DNA of 64,000 nt from an uncultured Prevotella sp. Lineage in GTDB: Bacteria > Bacteroidota > Bacteroidia > Bacteroidales > Bacteroidaceae. Positions within the stretch are counted from its first letter, which is position 1; each line of letters starts with the position of its first letter. The notes beneath the pieces were generated by a model. The model made no database searches. It worked only from the letters and a program-made list of their open reading frames with translations, and was not told where the DNA came from. A program made the position numbers and the translations under genes. Location of the stretch: positions 1 through 64,000 of the forward strand of contig CADCEF010000001.1 of NCBI GenBank assembly GCA_902800365.1. The letters run 5' to 3'. Positions 40,952-49,832 of the stretch are shown piece by piece.

Positions 40952-42850
40952 GTGGAAAAAACTGAGTTTACTCTATTAAATAAGATTGACACACCCGAAG
41001 ATTTAAGGAAACTGAAGGTGGAAGATTTGCCACAGGTGTGCGCTGAATTGCGCCGTGATATTATTGAAGAGGTGGCAGTGAACCCGGGACATCTGGCGTC
41101 GAGCCTTGGTGTGGTAGAAATAACTGTGGCACTACACTACGTGTATAATACTCCAGAAGACAGAATTGTGTGGGACGTGGGTCATCAGGCCTACGGACAT
41201 AAGATACTGACTGGCAGAAAGGATAAATTCTGCACGAACAGAAAGTTGGGCGGAATAAAACCTTTTCCATCGCCAGAGGAGAGCGCCTATGACACATTTG
41301 CCTGTGGACATGCAAGCAACTCTGTATCTGCAGCACTTGGTATGGCCGTGGCTGCAGAGCTTGAAGGGAAGAAAGACAGACACGTGGTTGCTGTGATTGG
41401 CGACGGAGCACTGAGCGGTGGACTGGCATTTGAAGGACTGAACAATGTATCGAGTAGTCCAAACAACCTGCTTATTATCCTGAACGACAACAACATGTCG
41501 ATTGACCGCAGTGTGGGAGGTATGAAGCAGTATCTGCTGAACCTGAGCACCAACGAGACATATAACGCCATAAAGTTCAAGACGGCACGATGGTTTAATC
41601 GCCATGGCATGCTGAACGATGACCGCAAGAAGGGACTTATCCGACTGACAAATGCGATGAAGAGTGCGTTATCACATCAACAGAACATCTTCGACGGTAT
41701 GAACATACAGTACTTCGGTCCGTTCGACGGACACAACGTGAAGGAGTTGGTGCGCATACTAAGTCAGTTGAAGAACATGACAGGTCCAAAACTGCTGCAC
41801 CTGCACACCAAGAAGGGACACGGATATGCACCTGCTGAAAAGGACGTGACGATATGGCATGCACCTGGAAAATTCAATCCTGACACAGGCGAACGCATTG
41901 TGGACAATGACCCCACTAAGCCCCAGAAATATCAGGATGTGTTCGGCCATACACTGCTTGAACTGGCAGAACAGAACCCGAAGATAGTTGGAGTGACACC
42001 TGCCATGCCAAGCGGATGCTCGATGAATATTATGATGAAGGAGATGCCCGAAAGGACATTCGACGTAGGTATAGCCGAGGGACATGCCGTGACATTCAGT
42101 GGAGGTATGGCCAAAGATGGACTGCTACCATTCTGCAATATCTATAGTGCATTTGCACAAAGAGCATTCGACAATATCATTCACGACGTAGCACTGCTGA
42201 ACCTAAACGTGGTATTCTGCTTTGACCGCGCCGGTCTGGTGGGCGAAGACGGTGCTACACACCACGGAGCATTCGACCTAGTTGCTCTGCGACCTATACC
42301 CAACCTGACAATATGCTCACCACTTGACGAACACGAGTTGCGTAGACTAATGTATACAGCACAGCTGCCCGACAAGGGGCCGTTTGTAATACGTTATCCA
42401 CGAGGAGGTGGGGAACTGCCTGACTGGCGATGTCCATTTGAGGAGATAAAAGTGGGAACAGGACGTAAACTTCACGACGGAAGCGATGTGGCAGTGCTGA
42501 GCATCGGCCCAATAGGCAACAACGTAACCCGCGCCATTGAGCAATTGAAATTTGAGAATGAAGGTATAAGTGTTGCTCACTATGATATGCGATTCCTTAA
42601 ACCTATCGACGAAAACATTCTCGAAGAGGTGGGACGTAACTTCAAGCACGTCATTACCGTTGAGAACGGAGTGATAAAAGGCGGATTAGGATCGGCCGTG
42701 CTAGAATGGATGAACGACCACGGATATAATCCTAAAGTGCAGAGACTCGGGCTGCCTGACAGTTTTGTAGAGCACGGAACTGTGAAAGAACTGATGCACA
42801 TTGTGGGAATAGACGAGGAAGGCATTAAGAAAGCTATACTAGAGGCATGA
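40952..42850 (+). CDS. dxs: 1-deoxy-D-xylulose-5-phosphate synthase
   Basis: ThDP enzyme joining pyruvate and glyceraldehyde 3-phosphate to give DXP, the entry to the MEP pathway (dxr is at 3.5 kb). The 632-residue protein has [15 protein letters not shown], the ThDP motif [43 protein letters not shown] and the pyrimidine-domain [16 protein letters not shown]. The start is GTG 40952 (MEKTEF); no closer ATG gives the family N-terminus. Overlaps trkA by ATGA. Confidence 0.95.
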   Translation: MEKTEFTLLNKIDTPEDLRKLKVEDLPQVCAELRRDIIEEVAVNPGHLASSLGVVEITVALHYVYNTPEDRIVWDVGHQAYGHKILTGRKDKFCTNRKLGGIKPFPSPEESAYDTFACGHASNSVSAALGMAVAAELEGKKDRHVVAVIGDGALSGGLAFEGLNNVSSSPNNLLIILNDNNMSIDRSVGGMKQYLLNLSTNETYNAIKFKTARWFNRHGMLNDDRKKGLIRLTNAMKSALSHQQNIFDGMNIQYFGPFDGHNVKELVRILSQLKNMTGPKLLHLHTKKGHGYAPAEKDVTIWHAPGKFNPDTGERIVDNDPTKPQKYQDVFGHTLLELAEQNPKIVGVTPAMPSGCSMNIMMKEMPERTFDVGIAEGHAVTFSGGMAKDGLLPFCNIYSAFAQRAFDNIIHDVALLNLNVVFCFDRAGLVGEDGATHHGAFDLVALRPIPNLTICSPLDEHELRRLMYTAQLPDKGPFVIRYPRGGGELPDWRCPFEEIKVGTGRKLHDGSDVAVLSIGPIGNNVTRAIEQLKFENEGISVAHYDMRFLKPIDENILEEVGRNFKHVITVENGVIKGGLGSAVLEWMNDHGYNPKVQRLGLPDSFVEHGTVKELMHIVGIDEEGIKKAILEA

Positions 42851-44202
42851 AAATAATAATAGTAGGTGCAGGCGCCGTTGGTACTCACCTGTCGAAACTG
42901 CTGTCGAGAGAGCATCAAGACTGCGTGCTGATTGATGCCGACGACGAACGTCTTGCTAAGATGAGCGAGTATGACGTGATGACATACTGCGCATCGCCTA
43001 CCAGCATAAAAGCGCTGAAGGAGGCGGGTGTGCAGAATGCCGATTTGTTTGTAGGTGTTACACCCGAGGAGAGCATTAACATAAACGCATGCATATTGGC
43101 ACACGCCCTAGGAGCAAAGAAGACCGTGGCGAGAATAGACAACTACGAGTATCTGGCACCAGGACTGCAACAGTTCTTCAAGAACCTTGGACTTGACTCT
43201 CTGATTTACCCAGAGGTTCTGGCCGCAATAGATATAAACAACGGACTGAAACTTAGCTGGGTTCGCCAGCGTTGGGACGTTCACGACGGAGCACTGATAC
43301 TACTTGGTATTAAGCTGAGAGAACAGGCCGAGATACTGAACCAGCCACTGAAAGACCTGTGCGGACCTGACGACCCATACCATATTGTAGCTATAAAACG
43401 CGGTGGAGACACCATCATTCCAAGCGGTATGGACGAGCTGAGAGTGAACGACTTGGCCTACTTCATGACCACTAAGGAATATATTCCCTACATACGTAAG
43501 ATTGTTGGTAAAGAACACTATACCGACGTAAAGAACGTGATAATGATGGGTGGTGGAAAGACCACAGTGAGAGCCGCACTGACAGCGCCCGACTATATGA
43601 ACGTGAAGATTATAGAGAAAAACGCCAAGCGCTGCGAGCGACTGAACGAGCTGTTGGAGAACAAAGATATCATGGTTATACACGGCGACGGACGCGACTT
43701 AGGATTACTTGAGGAAGAAGGAATAAGAAACACTCAGGCATTTGTGGCGCTGACAGAGAACGCAGAGACAAACATCCTGGCATGTCTCACTGCAAAGAAG
43801 ATGGGTGTGCGCAAGACTGTGGCAATGGTGGAGAACCTTGACTATGTGACCATGGCCGAGAGCTTGGACATAGGCACTATTATTAACAAAAAGACCATTG
43901 CTGCCAGCCATATATATCAGATGCTGCTTGAGGCTGACGTTGACAACCTGAGATCGCTGATGATGGTGGATAGCGAAGTGGCAGAATTTACTGCAGCCGA
44001 AGGTTCGAAGGTTACAAAGAAACCCGTTAAGGATCTTGGATTGCCATTCGGAATGACCATTGGAGGCCTGGTGCGCAATGGAGTGGGAATGCTTGTTAAC
44101 GGTAACTCGCAGATTGAGGCGGGCGACTCGGTAATGGTGTTCTGCCACGAGCAGAAATTAAACAACATAGAGAAACTCTTCAAGAAGAACGCGATATGGT
44201 AA
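42847..44202 (+). CDS. trkA: Trk system potassium uptake protein TrkA
   Basis: Cytoplasmic NAD(H)-binding regulator of the TrkH channel. The 451-residue protein carries two RCK_N/RCK_C modules: the first Rossmann motif [17 protein letters not shown] at residue 3, the second [15 protein letters not shown] at about 230, each followed by a TrkA_C region. Overlaps trkH by seven bases. Confidence 0.93.
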   Translation: MKIIIVGAGAVGTHLSKLLSREHQDCVLIDADDERLAKMSEYDVMTYCASPTSIKALKEAGVQNADLFVGVTPEESININACILAHALGAKKTVARIDNYEYLAPGLQQFFKNLGLDSLIYPEVLAAIDINNGLKLSWVRQRWDVHDGALILLGIKLREQAEILNQPLKDLCGPDDPYHIVAIKRGGDTIIPSGMDELRVNDLAYFMTTKEYIPYIRKIVGKEHYTDVKNVIMMGGGKTTVRAALTAPDYMNVKIIEKNAKRCERLNELLENKDIMVIHGDGRDLGLLEEEGIRNTQAFVALTENAETNILACLTAKKMGVRKTVAMVENLDYVTMAESLDIGTIINKKTIAASHIYQMLLEADVDNLRSLMMVDSEVAEFTAAEGSKVTKKPVKDLGLPFGMTIGGLVRNGVGMLVNGNSQIEAGDSVMVFCHEQKLNNIEKLFKKNAIW

Positions 44203-45653
44203 ACTTCCGTATCATCAGTAAGATTATCGGCTCGCTGCTCTTTATAGAAGGGCAGTTTATGGGATGGTGTGCACTTATGTCGTTCCTGTATCACGAGGAC
44301 GACCTGATGGCGTTTCTGATATCACTACTGATAACCTTCGGAAGCGGATTCTTCTTCCTTTACCTTGGTCGAAACGCAAATAACAGTCTGAGCCGTAGAG
44401 ATGCGTACGTTGTGGTTACTGCTGCATGGGTGGTATTCTCGTTCTTCGGAATGTTCCCATTCCTGATACATGGTAGCATAACAAATATAACAGATGCATT
44501 CTTTGAATCAACATCAGGTTTTACAACCACCGGCGCATCGATAATAGACGATGTTGAAGTGCTGCCACATGCAATACTCTTCTGGCGATCGCTGACACAA
44601 TGGATAGGAGGATTGGGAATAGTATTCTTTACCATCGCCATTCTTCCATCGTTAGTAGGTGGAAGCGTAAAGGTGTTTGCTGCAGAGGCCACTGGCCCGA
44701 TAAAGGCAAAGATGCACCCTAGACTTTCGACCACAGCAAAGTGGATTTGGAGCATATATTTCATGCTGACAATAGCCTGCGGACTGGCATATTGGCTTGC
44801 TGGTATGGATTTGTTTGAGGCTACAAATTACTCTATGACTACAACAGCCACAGGCGGATTCGCCATCCATAACGATAGCACAGAGTACTTCCAATCGCCC
44901 ACTATCGACTATATTTCAATCACCTTCCAATTCCTATCGGGAATAAACTTCACCTTATTATATTTAAGCATAATAAAGATGAAGCTGAAAGCGTTGTTTA
45001 CAAACTCGGAATTCAAGCTTTATATATGCGTAGTGACAGGTGCAACACTATGGATTATGTACCTGCTGCTGACACGTATGGACTATGACTTGGAGCACGC
45101 ATTCAGAGCGGCACTATTCCAGGTGGTATCATTTATGACAACCACGGGAATGTTTAATGAAGATGCTGGAACATGGCCACACATAACATGGGTAATATTA
45201 GGAGTTGTGATGTACCTGGGTGCATGTGCTGGCAGCACCAGCGGAGGCTTTAAATGCGTACGAGGAGTGATGCTTCTTAAGGTAATACGCAACAATTTCC
45301 GCCAAATACTACATCCGAATGCTGTTCTGCCTGTAAAGATCAATGGTGTTAACATACCACAGTCGAAACTTGTTGCACTATTTGCTTTCTTTACACTGAC
45401 CATGCTGATGACCCTGGTTACAGCCACCATTATGATAGTGGTTGGCATTGATAATACAAATGCTATAACAATAGCCTTGAGCTGCGTGAGCAACGTAGGA
45501 CCAACACTGGGAACACAGATTGGCCCCGTCATGTCGTGGTCAACACTACCAGATTTAATAAAGTGGATACTATGTCCTCTGATGCTGATGGGACGTCTGG
45601 AGATAATGACAGTACTGGTACTGTTTACACGTAGTTTCTGGACAGAAAATTAA
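44196..45653 (+). CDS. trkH: Trk/Ktr potassium transporter TrkH
   Basis: Integral membrane K+ channel-like transporter partnered with TrkA. The 485 residues have the four-fold MPM repeat with selectivity-type segments ESTSGFTTTGAS, MTTTATGGFAI, VSFMTTTGMFN and LSCVSNVGPTLG, and the Ser/Gly-rich ACAGSTSGGFKCVR. Length fits TrkH. Convergent with the DUF4435 gene 24 bases away; no real terminator in the gap. Confidence 0.93.
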   Translation: MVNFRIISKIIGSLLFIEGQFMGWCALMSFLYHEDDLMAFLISLLITFGSGFFFLYLGRNANNSLSRRDAYVVVTAAWVVFSFFGMFPFLIHGSITNITDAFFESTSGFTTTGASIIDDVEVLPHAILFWRSLTQWIGGLGIVFFTIAILPSLVGGSVKVFAAEATGPIKAKMHPRLSTTAKWIWSIYFMLTIACGLAYWLAGMDLFEATNYSMTTTATGGFAIHNDSTEYFQSPTIDYISITFQFLSGINFTLLYLSIIKMKLKALFTNSEFKLYICVVTGATLWIMYLLLTRMDYDLEHAFRAALFQVVSFMTTTGMFNEDAGTWPHITWVILGVVMYLGACAGSTSGGFKCVRGVMLLKVIRNNFRQILHPNAVLPVKINGVNIPQSKLVALFAFFTLTMLMTLVTATIMIVVGIDNTNAITIALSCVSNVGPTLGTQIGPVMSWSTLPDLIKWILCPLMLMGRLEIMTVLVLFTRSFWTEN

Positions 45654-45677
45654 ACATCTCTAGACTCGTATAAGATT

Positions 45678-46673
45678 TTAGGTGCCTAAATAAACTCGTA
45701 TATCGTCTTGAATGCGGCGGAATTGCTCTGAAGAGATGTAGCCAGTATTCTTTTTTAGCATAACCTTTATATCCTGCAGAGAGTTTTCGTAACACGACAT
45801 TTCGTTTCGCTTCTGTGTCTTATGCGCAGTGGCATAGAAAATCTCGTTCTGGCGTTCCTGTCGCAACAGATTGCACACCTTAGTAAGTATGGGCGATACA
45901 ACGGTATCGAACAGATGATGTCCTTGCATATATAAATAGGTGGTCTGAGGAGTAACACCAAGTGCACGAATATCATCCTTAGTGGCAAGGTATTCGTCCT
46001 TTGCGTCTGGGAATTGGCGCTGCAGTTCATTAATCTTAGTATGCACCTTACGCTTTACATTAGAAATAGAGGCGCTAGGATTCATCACATTGAATCCACC
46101 AGGATCGGCAATGCGATTGAAATCACTAATAGAGAACTTTGGGTAGTTACCATTGCGATACACCATGATAGACCACACAAAGAGTGGAAATAAAGCCTCG
46201 CTAAACTGCGCGAAATATTCACGGAAATCAAAGATTCTATGATCATTGAGAGTAACAGACACACAGACATTATGCAGCGAAGGGGCATAGCATTGGAAAT
46301 TCTCGATGGCATACACATAGGTATGAAACACATAAGGACTATCCAACACGCTTCGAGACTGATGTGTTCGGCCCTGAATAAGATAGTCGTAATCAGCATC
46401 TACACAAGCAATCATATCCTTACCAAGAGGTTCACCCTCAAGGAAATTCATAAGCACCGACTTCTTACCACGAGTGAGGTTAACTTTTGATGGAAGCATC
46501 ACCTCAAAGTAACGCTTATCGTTCTCGAATTCGCTGAGCACAGTTCGCCAAAAGTAAATATCATCATAGCTTTCGACATAGGCCACAATCCTATGTCGCG
46601 CCTTCTTTGAGGTAAGCGCATTGGCCGCTTCAAAATAACGGCTATTGATATTATCCTTTAGACGATTGGCCAT
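45678..46673 (-). CDS. DUF4435 protein (TOPRIM-like, AriB/OLD-type nuclease candidate)
   Basis: A 331-residue soluble protein matching DUF4435: VAYVESYDDIYFWRTVL, LTRGKKSVLMNFLEG, MIACVDADYDYLIQG, YAIENFQCY. Glu34 and the aspartates 92/94 of CVDADYD give the E...DxD pattern of a TOPRIM metal site. In the PARIS defence system, AriB is a DUF4435 TOPRIM protein released by the ATPase AriA; OLD and Gabija join similar ATPase and TOPRIM parts. Here the ATPase gene lies 12 bases upstream in the same operon. Defence is inferred; a housekeeping role is possible because the neighbours are core genes and no mobile genes are near. Confidence 0.82.
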   Translation of the reverse strand: MANRLKDNINSRYFEAANALTSKKARHRIVAYVESYDDIYFWRTVLSEFENDKRYFEVMLPSKVNLTRGKKSVLMNFLEGEPLGKDMIACVDADYDYLIQGRTHQSRSVLDSPYVFHTYVYAIENFQCYAPSLHNVCVSVTLNDHRIFDFREYFAQFSEALFPLFVWSIMVYRNGNYPKFSISDFNRIADPGGFNVMNPSASISNVKRKVHTKINELQRQFPDAKDEYLATKDDIRALGVTPQTTYLYMQGHHLFDTVVSPILTKVCNLLRQERQNEIFYATAHKTQKRNEMSCYENSLQDIKVMLKKNTGYISSEQFRRIQDDIRVYLGT

Positions 46674-46685
46674 AAACCGCAGGCC

Positions 46686-47522
46686 TTAAACAGTTATGTC
46701 ACTCACCTCTGTTACGGAATCAACCCAACCATTCATAACAATGGCAGGAGAATGGGTGGTTAGGATAATTTGTACATTAGGGTTGAGCTCAAGACAGAGA
46801 TCAACAAGGCGTTTCTGCCATTCAAGATGCAATGACACCTCAGGTTCGTCCATAAACAGGACATAAGGCATATTATCCTCCACCAGAACAGTAAGCAGGA
46901 TTATCAGGATCTGCTTTTCTCCACTCGACAACTGATAGGGCAACAAAACCTCGCCTATCTGAGTGAAACGGAGCTCATTCTCAGTACGGAGCATCTTCTT
47001 ACCTGTATCGCGGAATAATTCATCTACGATATCCTGGAATCTTGTTTTCTTCTGCGATAGCTGCTGAGCGGCATCAGCATCGCCACTCTGAAGCTTATCG
47101 ATAATACGATTGCCTATGTTTACCTGGTAATCAAGATACTTACGCTGCAGATTATATAATTGGATGTCGAGTAGCGAACCACCCCCTACTCCAGCTAAGG
47201 CAGAAAGGGCCTGACGGAGGAAACCTTCGCCTTCGGCAAGTGCCTGCTGCAGATTTGAGTCGAGCGAGCGGATCATATCATAGCGAATCCACTTTGCATC
47301 CTCTGGTTCTACATCCAAGCGTACACCCTTAAGCATATGCGAAGGGAACTCGCCACCAGCAATAAGCCCCTTAACAACTTTGTTAAGGATGGTACTCTTA
47401 CCTACGCCATTCATTCCGCTGAGGATATTAACATGGCGATTCAATTCCCACACGATATGTTTCTTTCCGCTCCAAAGCGAATCGATTTCTATCTTTTTAA
47501 TGTAATCAGCGTACTTAGGCAT
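46686..47522 (-). CDS. AAA/ABC-type ATPase partner of the DUF4435 protein
   Basis: A 278-residue ATPase of the AAA_21/OLD kind: Walker A GMNGVGKST (36-44), signature LSSGEKQ (198-204), Walker B VLFMDEPE (221-228) with the SLHLEWQ block, and the H-loop TTHSPA (255-260). A short helical insert (about 85-180) replaces the long coiled coil of SMC-type relatives, making it smaller than the PARIS ATPases I recall. ATG 47522 (MPKYAD) is preferred to a TTG six bases upstream. The FKBP gene ends 33 bases upstream with no clear promoter between, so it may be read from the glyS promoter. Confidence 0.85.
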   Translation of the reverse strand: MPKYADYIKKIEIDSLWSGKKHIVWELNRHVNILSGMNGVGKSTILNKVVKGLIAGGEFPSHMLKGVRLDVEPEDAKWIRYDMIRSLDSNLQQALAEGEGFLRQALSALAGVGGGSLLDIQLYNLQRKYLDYQVNIGNRIIDKLQSGDADAAQQLSQKKTRFQDIVDELFRDTGKKMLRTENELRFTQIGEVLLPYQLSSGEKQILIILLTVLVEDNMPYVLFMDEPEVSLHLEWQKRLVDLCLELNPNVQIILTTHSPAIVMNGWVDSVTEVSDITV

Positions 47523-47555
47523 AGGCAAGGTTTTTAGAAAGTTCGTATTTTATTG

Positions 47556-48161
47556 TTATCTGCTCTTAAACACAGGACGTGTTTCGCCTGGGTGCCAGAT
47601 GTCATAGACGGCAATATCGAATATCAAATCGCTATATCCGGGAATATCGCTATAGTCTGATGTACCGTATCCAAGCTTGTAAGAGAAGTGTACACGCCAG
47701 CGATCGCCCACACGCATATTTTGTAGGGCTGTTGAAAAGCCATCGCGCAAGCCGGTTTCGCCAGGACTGAACTTGGTTGTACCGGCAGTTGACCAATCGA
47801 AGTCGCCAAGGAATGTCTGGTCGAACACATAACCATCAGTATATGATGGACTTGGGATGAGACGGCCTCTGTAAGCGACACGTACGGTATCGGTAAACAA
47901 GGCAGGCTCTCCACTACCCGACTCAAGCACCTCAACATATACGTAATCGGTACTTGCTGCACCAGAAATAGTGGCGTTCTTGCTATAGGTGAGATACTTG
48001 GTCATGGAACTTGTTGCGAGCTTTTCAATATAAGCATCGTTCTTTTCCTGCCACTTGTCAAACTCATCTTCAGTATCGCTATCCTCGCTGCACGATGATA
48101 CTATTCCCATAAAAGGGAACAGTACCACAGCGAGCAATATGTATTTGAGATTCTTCATCAT
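47556..48161 (-). CDS. FKBP-type peptidyl-prolyl isomerase lipoprotein
   Basis: A 201-residue protein with a lipoprotein signal (LFPFMGIVSSC) and a C-terminal FKBP domain (DTVRVAYRGRLIPS, FDQTF, SPGETGLRDGFSTALQNMRVGDRWRVHFSYKLGYG, DLIFDIAVYDI). It probably helps fold envelope proteins from the inner or outer membrane. M1 or M2 can be the start. It is two bases from the glyS stop and cotranscribed. Confidence 0.9.
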   Translation of the reverse strand: MMKNLKYILLAVVLFPFMGIVSSCSEDSDTEDEFDKWQEKNDAYIEKLATSSMTKYLTYSKNATISGAASTDYVYVEVLESGSGEPALFTDTVRVAYRGRLIPSPSYTDGYVFDQTFLGDFDWSTAGTTKFSPGETGLRDGFSTALQNMRVGDRWRVHFSYKLGYGTSDYSDIPGYSDLIFDIAVYDIWHPGETRPVFKSR

Positions 48162-48163
48162 TA

Positions 48164-49705
48164 TTACTGAAGTTTCTTAAGCAGACTTGCAATGCTAACC
48201 TTATCCTCGATGATTGAGTTGAGGTCGCTGATGTTTACACGCTCCTGCTCCATGGTATCGCGGAAACGCAGAGTTACCTTACCATCGGTGAGAGAATCGT
48301 GATCGACAGTTACGCAGTAAGGAGTACCAATGGCATCCTGACGACGATAGCGCTTTCCGATAGAATCCTTCTCGTCGTACTGGCAAGCGAAGTGATATTT
48401 CAGCTGGTCGATAATCTCACGAGCCTTCTCGGGCAGACCATCTTTCTTTACCAGAGGCATAACAGCACACTTAACAGGTGCCAATGCAGCAGGCAGACGC
48501 AGTACGGTACGGGTCTCGCCATTCTCGAGCTTCTCCTCGTCGAAGGCATGACACATGATAGAGAGGAACATACGGTCAACACCAATAGATGTCTCGATAA
48601 CATACGGAGTGTAGCTCTCGTTGGTCTGAGGATCGAAGTACTTGATGCTCTTGCCTGAGAACTTCTCGTGCTGAGAAAGGTCGAAGTTGGTACGAGAGTG
48701 GATACCCTCAACCTCCTTGAAGCCGAATGGCATCTTGAACTCGATATCGGTAGCAGCGTTAGCATAGTGAGCCAGCTTATCGTGGTCGTGGAAACGATAG
48801 TTCTCAGCACCAAAGCCCAGAGCCTGATGCCACTTCATACGAGTCTCCTTCCACTTTGGGAACCACTCGAGTTCTGTACCAGGAGCTACGAAGAACTGCA
48901 TCTCCATCTGCTCGAACTCGCGCATACGGAAGATGAACTGACGGGCTACAATCTCGTTACGGAAAGCCTTACCAATCTGGGCGATACCGAAAGGAATCTT
49001 CATACGACCGGTCTTCTGTACGTTCAGGTAGTTAACGAAGATACCCTGAGCAGTTTCTGGGCGCAGGTAAACCTTCATCGATGCATCGGCGCTAGCACCC
49101 ATCTCGGTAGCGAACATGAGGTTGAACTGACGAACATCGGTCCAGTTCTTGGTACCGCTGATGGGGTCGACAATCTCCTCGTCGAGGATAATCTGCTTGA
49201 GAGCCTCGAGGTCGGGACCCTGCATAGCAGCAGCATAACGGGCATGCAGATTGTCGCGCTTCTCCTTAGTCTCCTTCACGCGCTCGCTGGTCTCCATGTA
49301 CTTAGCCTCGTCGAAGCTGTCGCCAAAACGCTTGCGAGCCTTCTCTACCTCCTTCTGAATCTTCTCGTCGTACTTGGCAATCTGATCCTCGATGAGTACG
49401 TCGGCACGATAGCGCTTCTTAGAGTCGCGGTTATCAATCAAGGGATCGTTGAAGGCGTCAACGTGACCTGAAGCCTTCCATATGGTAGGGTGCATAAAGA
49501 TGGCGCTATCGATACCCACGATATTCTCGTGAAGCATAGTCATAGCCTTCCACCAATACTGCTTAATGTTATTCTTCAACTCAACACCATTCTGTCCGTA
49601 ATCGTAAACGGCTCCTAAACCATCGTAAATCTCACTTGAGGGGAATACAAAGCCATACTCCTTGCAGTGGCTTACGATTTTCTTAAATACATCTTCCTGT
49701 GCCAT
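48164..49705 (-). CDS. glyS: Glycyl-tRNA synthetase (eukaryotic-type, single chain)
   Basis: Class II aminoacyl-tRNA synthetase. The 513-residue homodimer type, not the alpha/beta bacterial type, shows FVFPSSEIYDGLGAVYDYGQNG, motif 2 IAQIGKAFRNE with FIFRMREFEQMEMQFFV, motif 3 SIGVDRMFLSIMCHAF and a C-terminal anticodon-binding domain (LAPVKCAVMPLVKKDGL). Length is normal for Bacteroidota. Confidence 0.95.
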   Translation of the reverse strand: MAQEDVFKKIVSHCKEYGFVFPSSEIYDGLGAVYDYGQNGVELKNNIKQYWWKAMTMLHENIVGIDSAIFMHPTIWKASGHVDAFNDPLIDNRDSKKRYRADVLIEDQIAKYDEKIQKEVEKARKRFGDSFDEAKYMETSERVKETKEKRDNLHARYAAAMQGPDLEALKQIILDEEIVDPISGTKNWTDVRQFNLMFATEMGASADASMKVYLRPETAQGIFVNYLNVQKTGRMKIPFGIAQIGKAFRNEIVARQFIFRMREFEQMEMQFFVAPGTELEWFPKWKETRMKWHQALGFGAENYRFHDHDKLAHYANAATDIEFKMPFGFKEVEGIHSRTNFDLSQHEKFSGKSIKYFDPQTNESYTPYVIETSIGVDRMFLSIMCHAFDEEKLENGETRTVLRLPAALAPVKCAVMPLVKKDGLPEKAREIIDQLKYHFACQYDEKDSIGKRYRRQDAIGTPYCVTVDHDSLTDGKVTLRFRDTMEQERVNISDLNSIIEDKVSIASLLKKLQ

Positions 49706-49734
49706 AATAAACGTTTATATTACAATTTTGGTTG

Positions 49735-49742
49735 CAAAGGTA
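49735..49742 (-). promoter_or_regulatory. Promoter of glyS-FKBP (and perhaps ATPase-DUF4435)
   Basis: CAAAGGTA on plus is TACCTTTG on minus, about 29 bases upstream of the glyS start. The leader is too short for a T-box. Confidence 0.75.
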
Positions 49743-49750
49743 CACAATTT

Positions 49751-49787
49751 AATTGATAATTGACAATTGATGATTGATAATTAACAA
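49751..49787. repeat. AATTGATAATTGACAATTG-type low-complexity repeat
   Basis: Short-period run of AATTGATAATTGACAATTGA followed by TGATTGATAATTAAC between glyS and the TonB receptor gene. Same general kind as the runs at 373-397, 1084-1113 and 33701-33740. Confidence 0.6.
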
Positions 49788-49823
49788 AAAATCATAGAAA
49801 ATCCCCGCCTTGGGGCGAGGATT
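49786..49823 (-). terminator. Rho-independent terminator of the first TonB receptor gene
   Basis: AATCC-CGCC (with an extra C) pairs with GGCG-GGATT around a TTGG loop (49800-49823). On the minus strand it is followed by a T-rich tract (plus 49786-49799), ten bases past the receptor stop. Confidence 0.85.
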
Positions 49824-49832
49824 AACGTGATT

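Noticed and set aside
45664-45702. ACTCGTATA direct repeat flanking a TTTAGGTGCCTAAA palindrome between trkH and the DUF4435 gene
   Set aside because: Nine bases repeated once and a six-base stem with a two-base loop are too short to call an insertion scar or terminator; noted only because it is the convergent end of both units.
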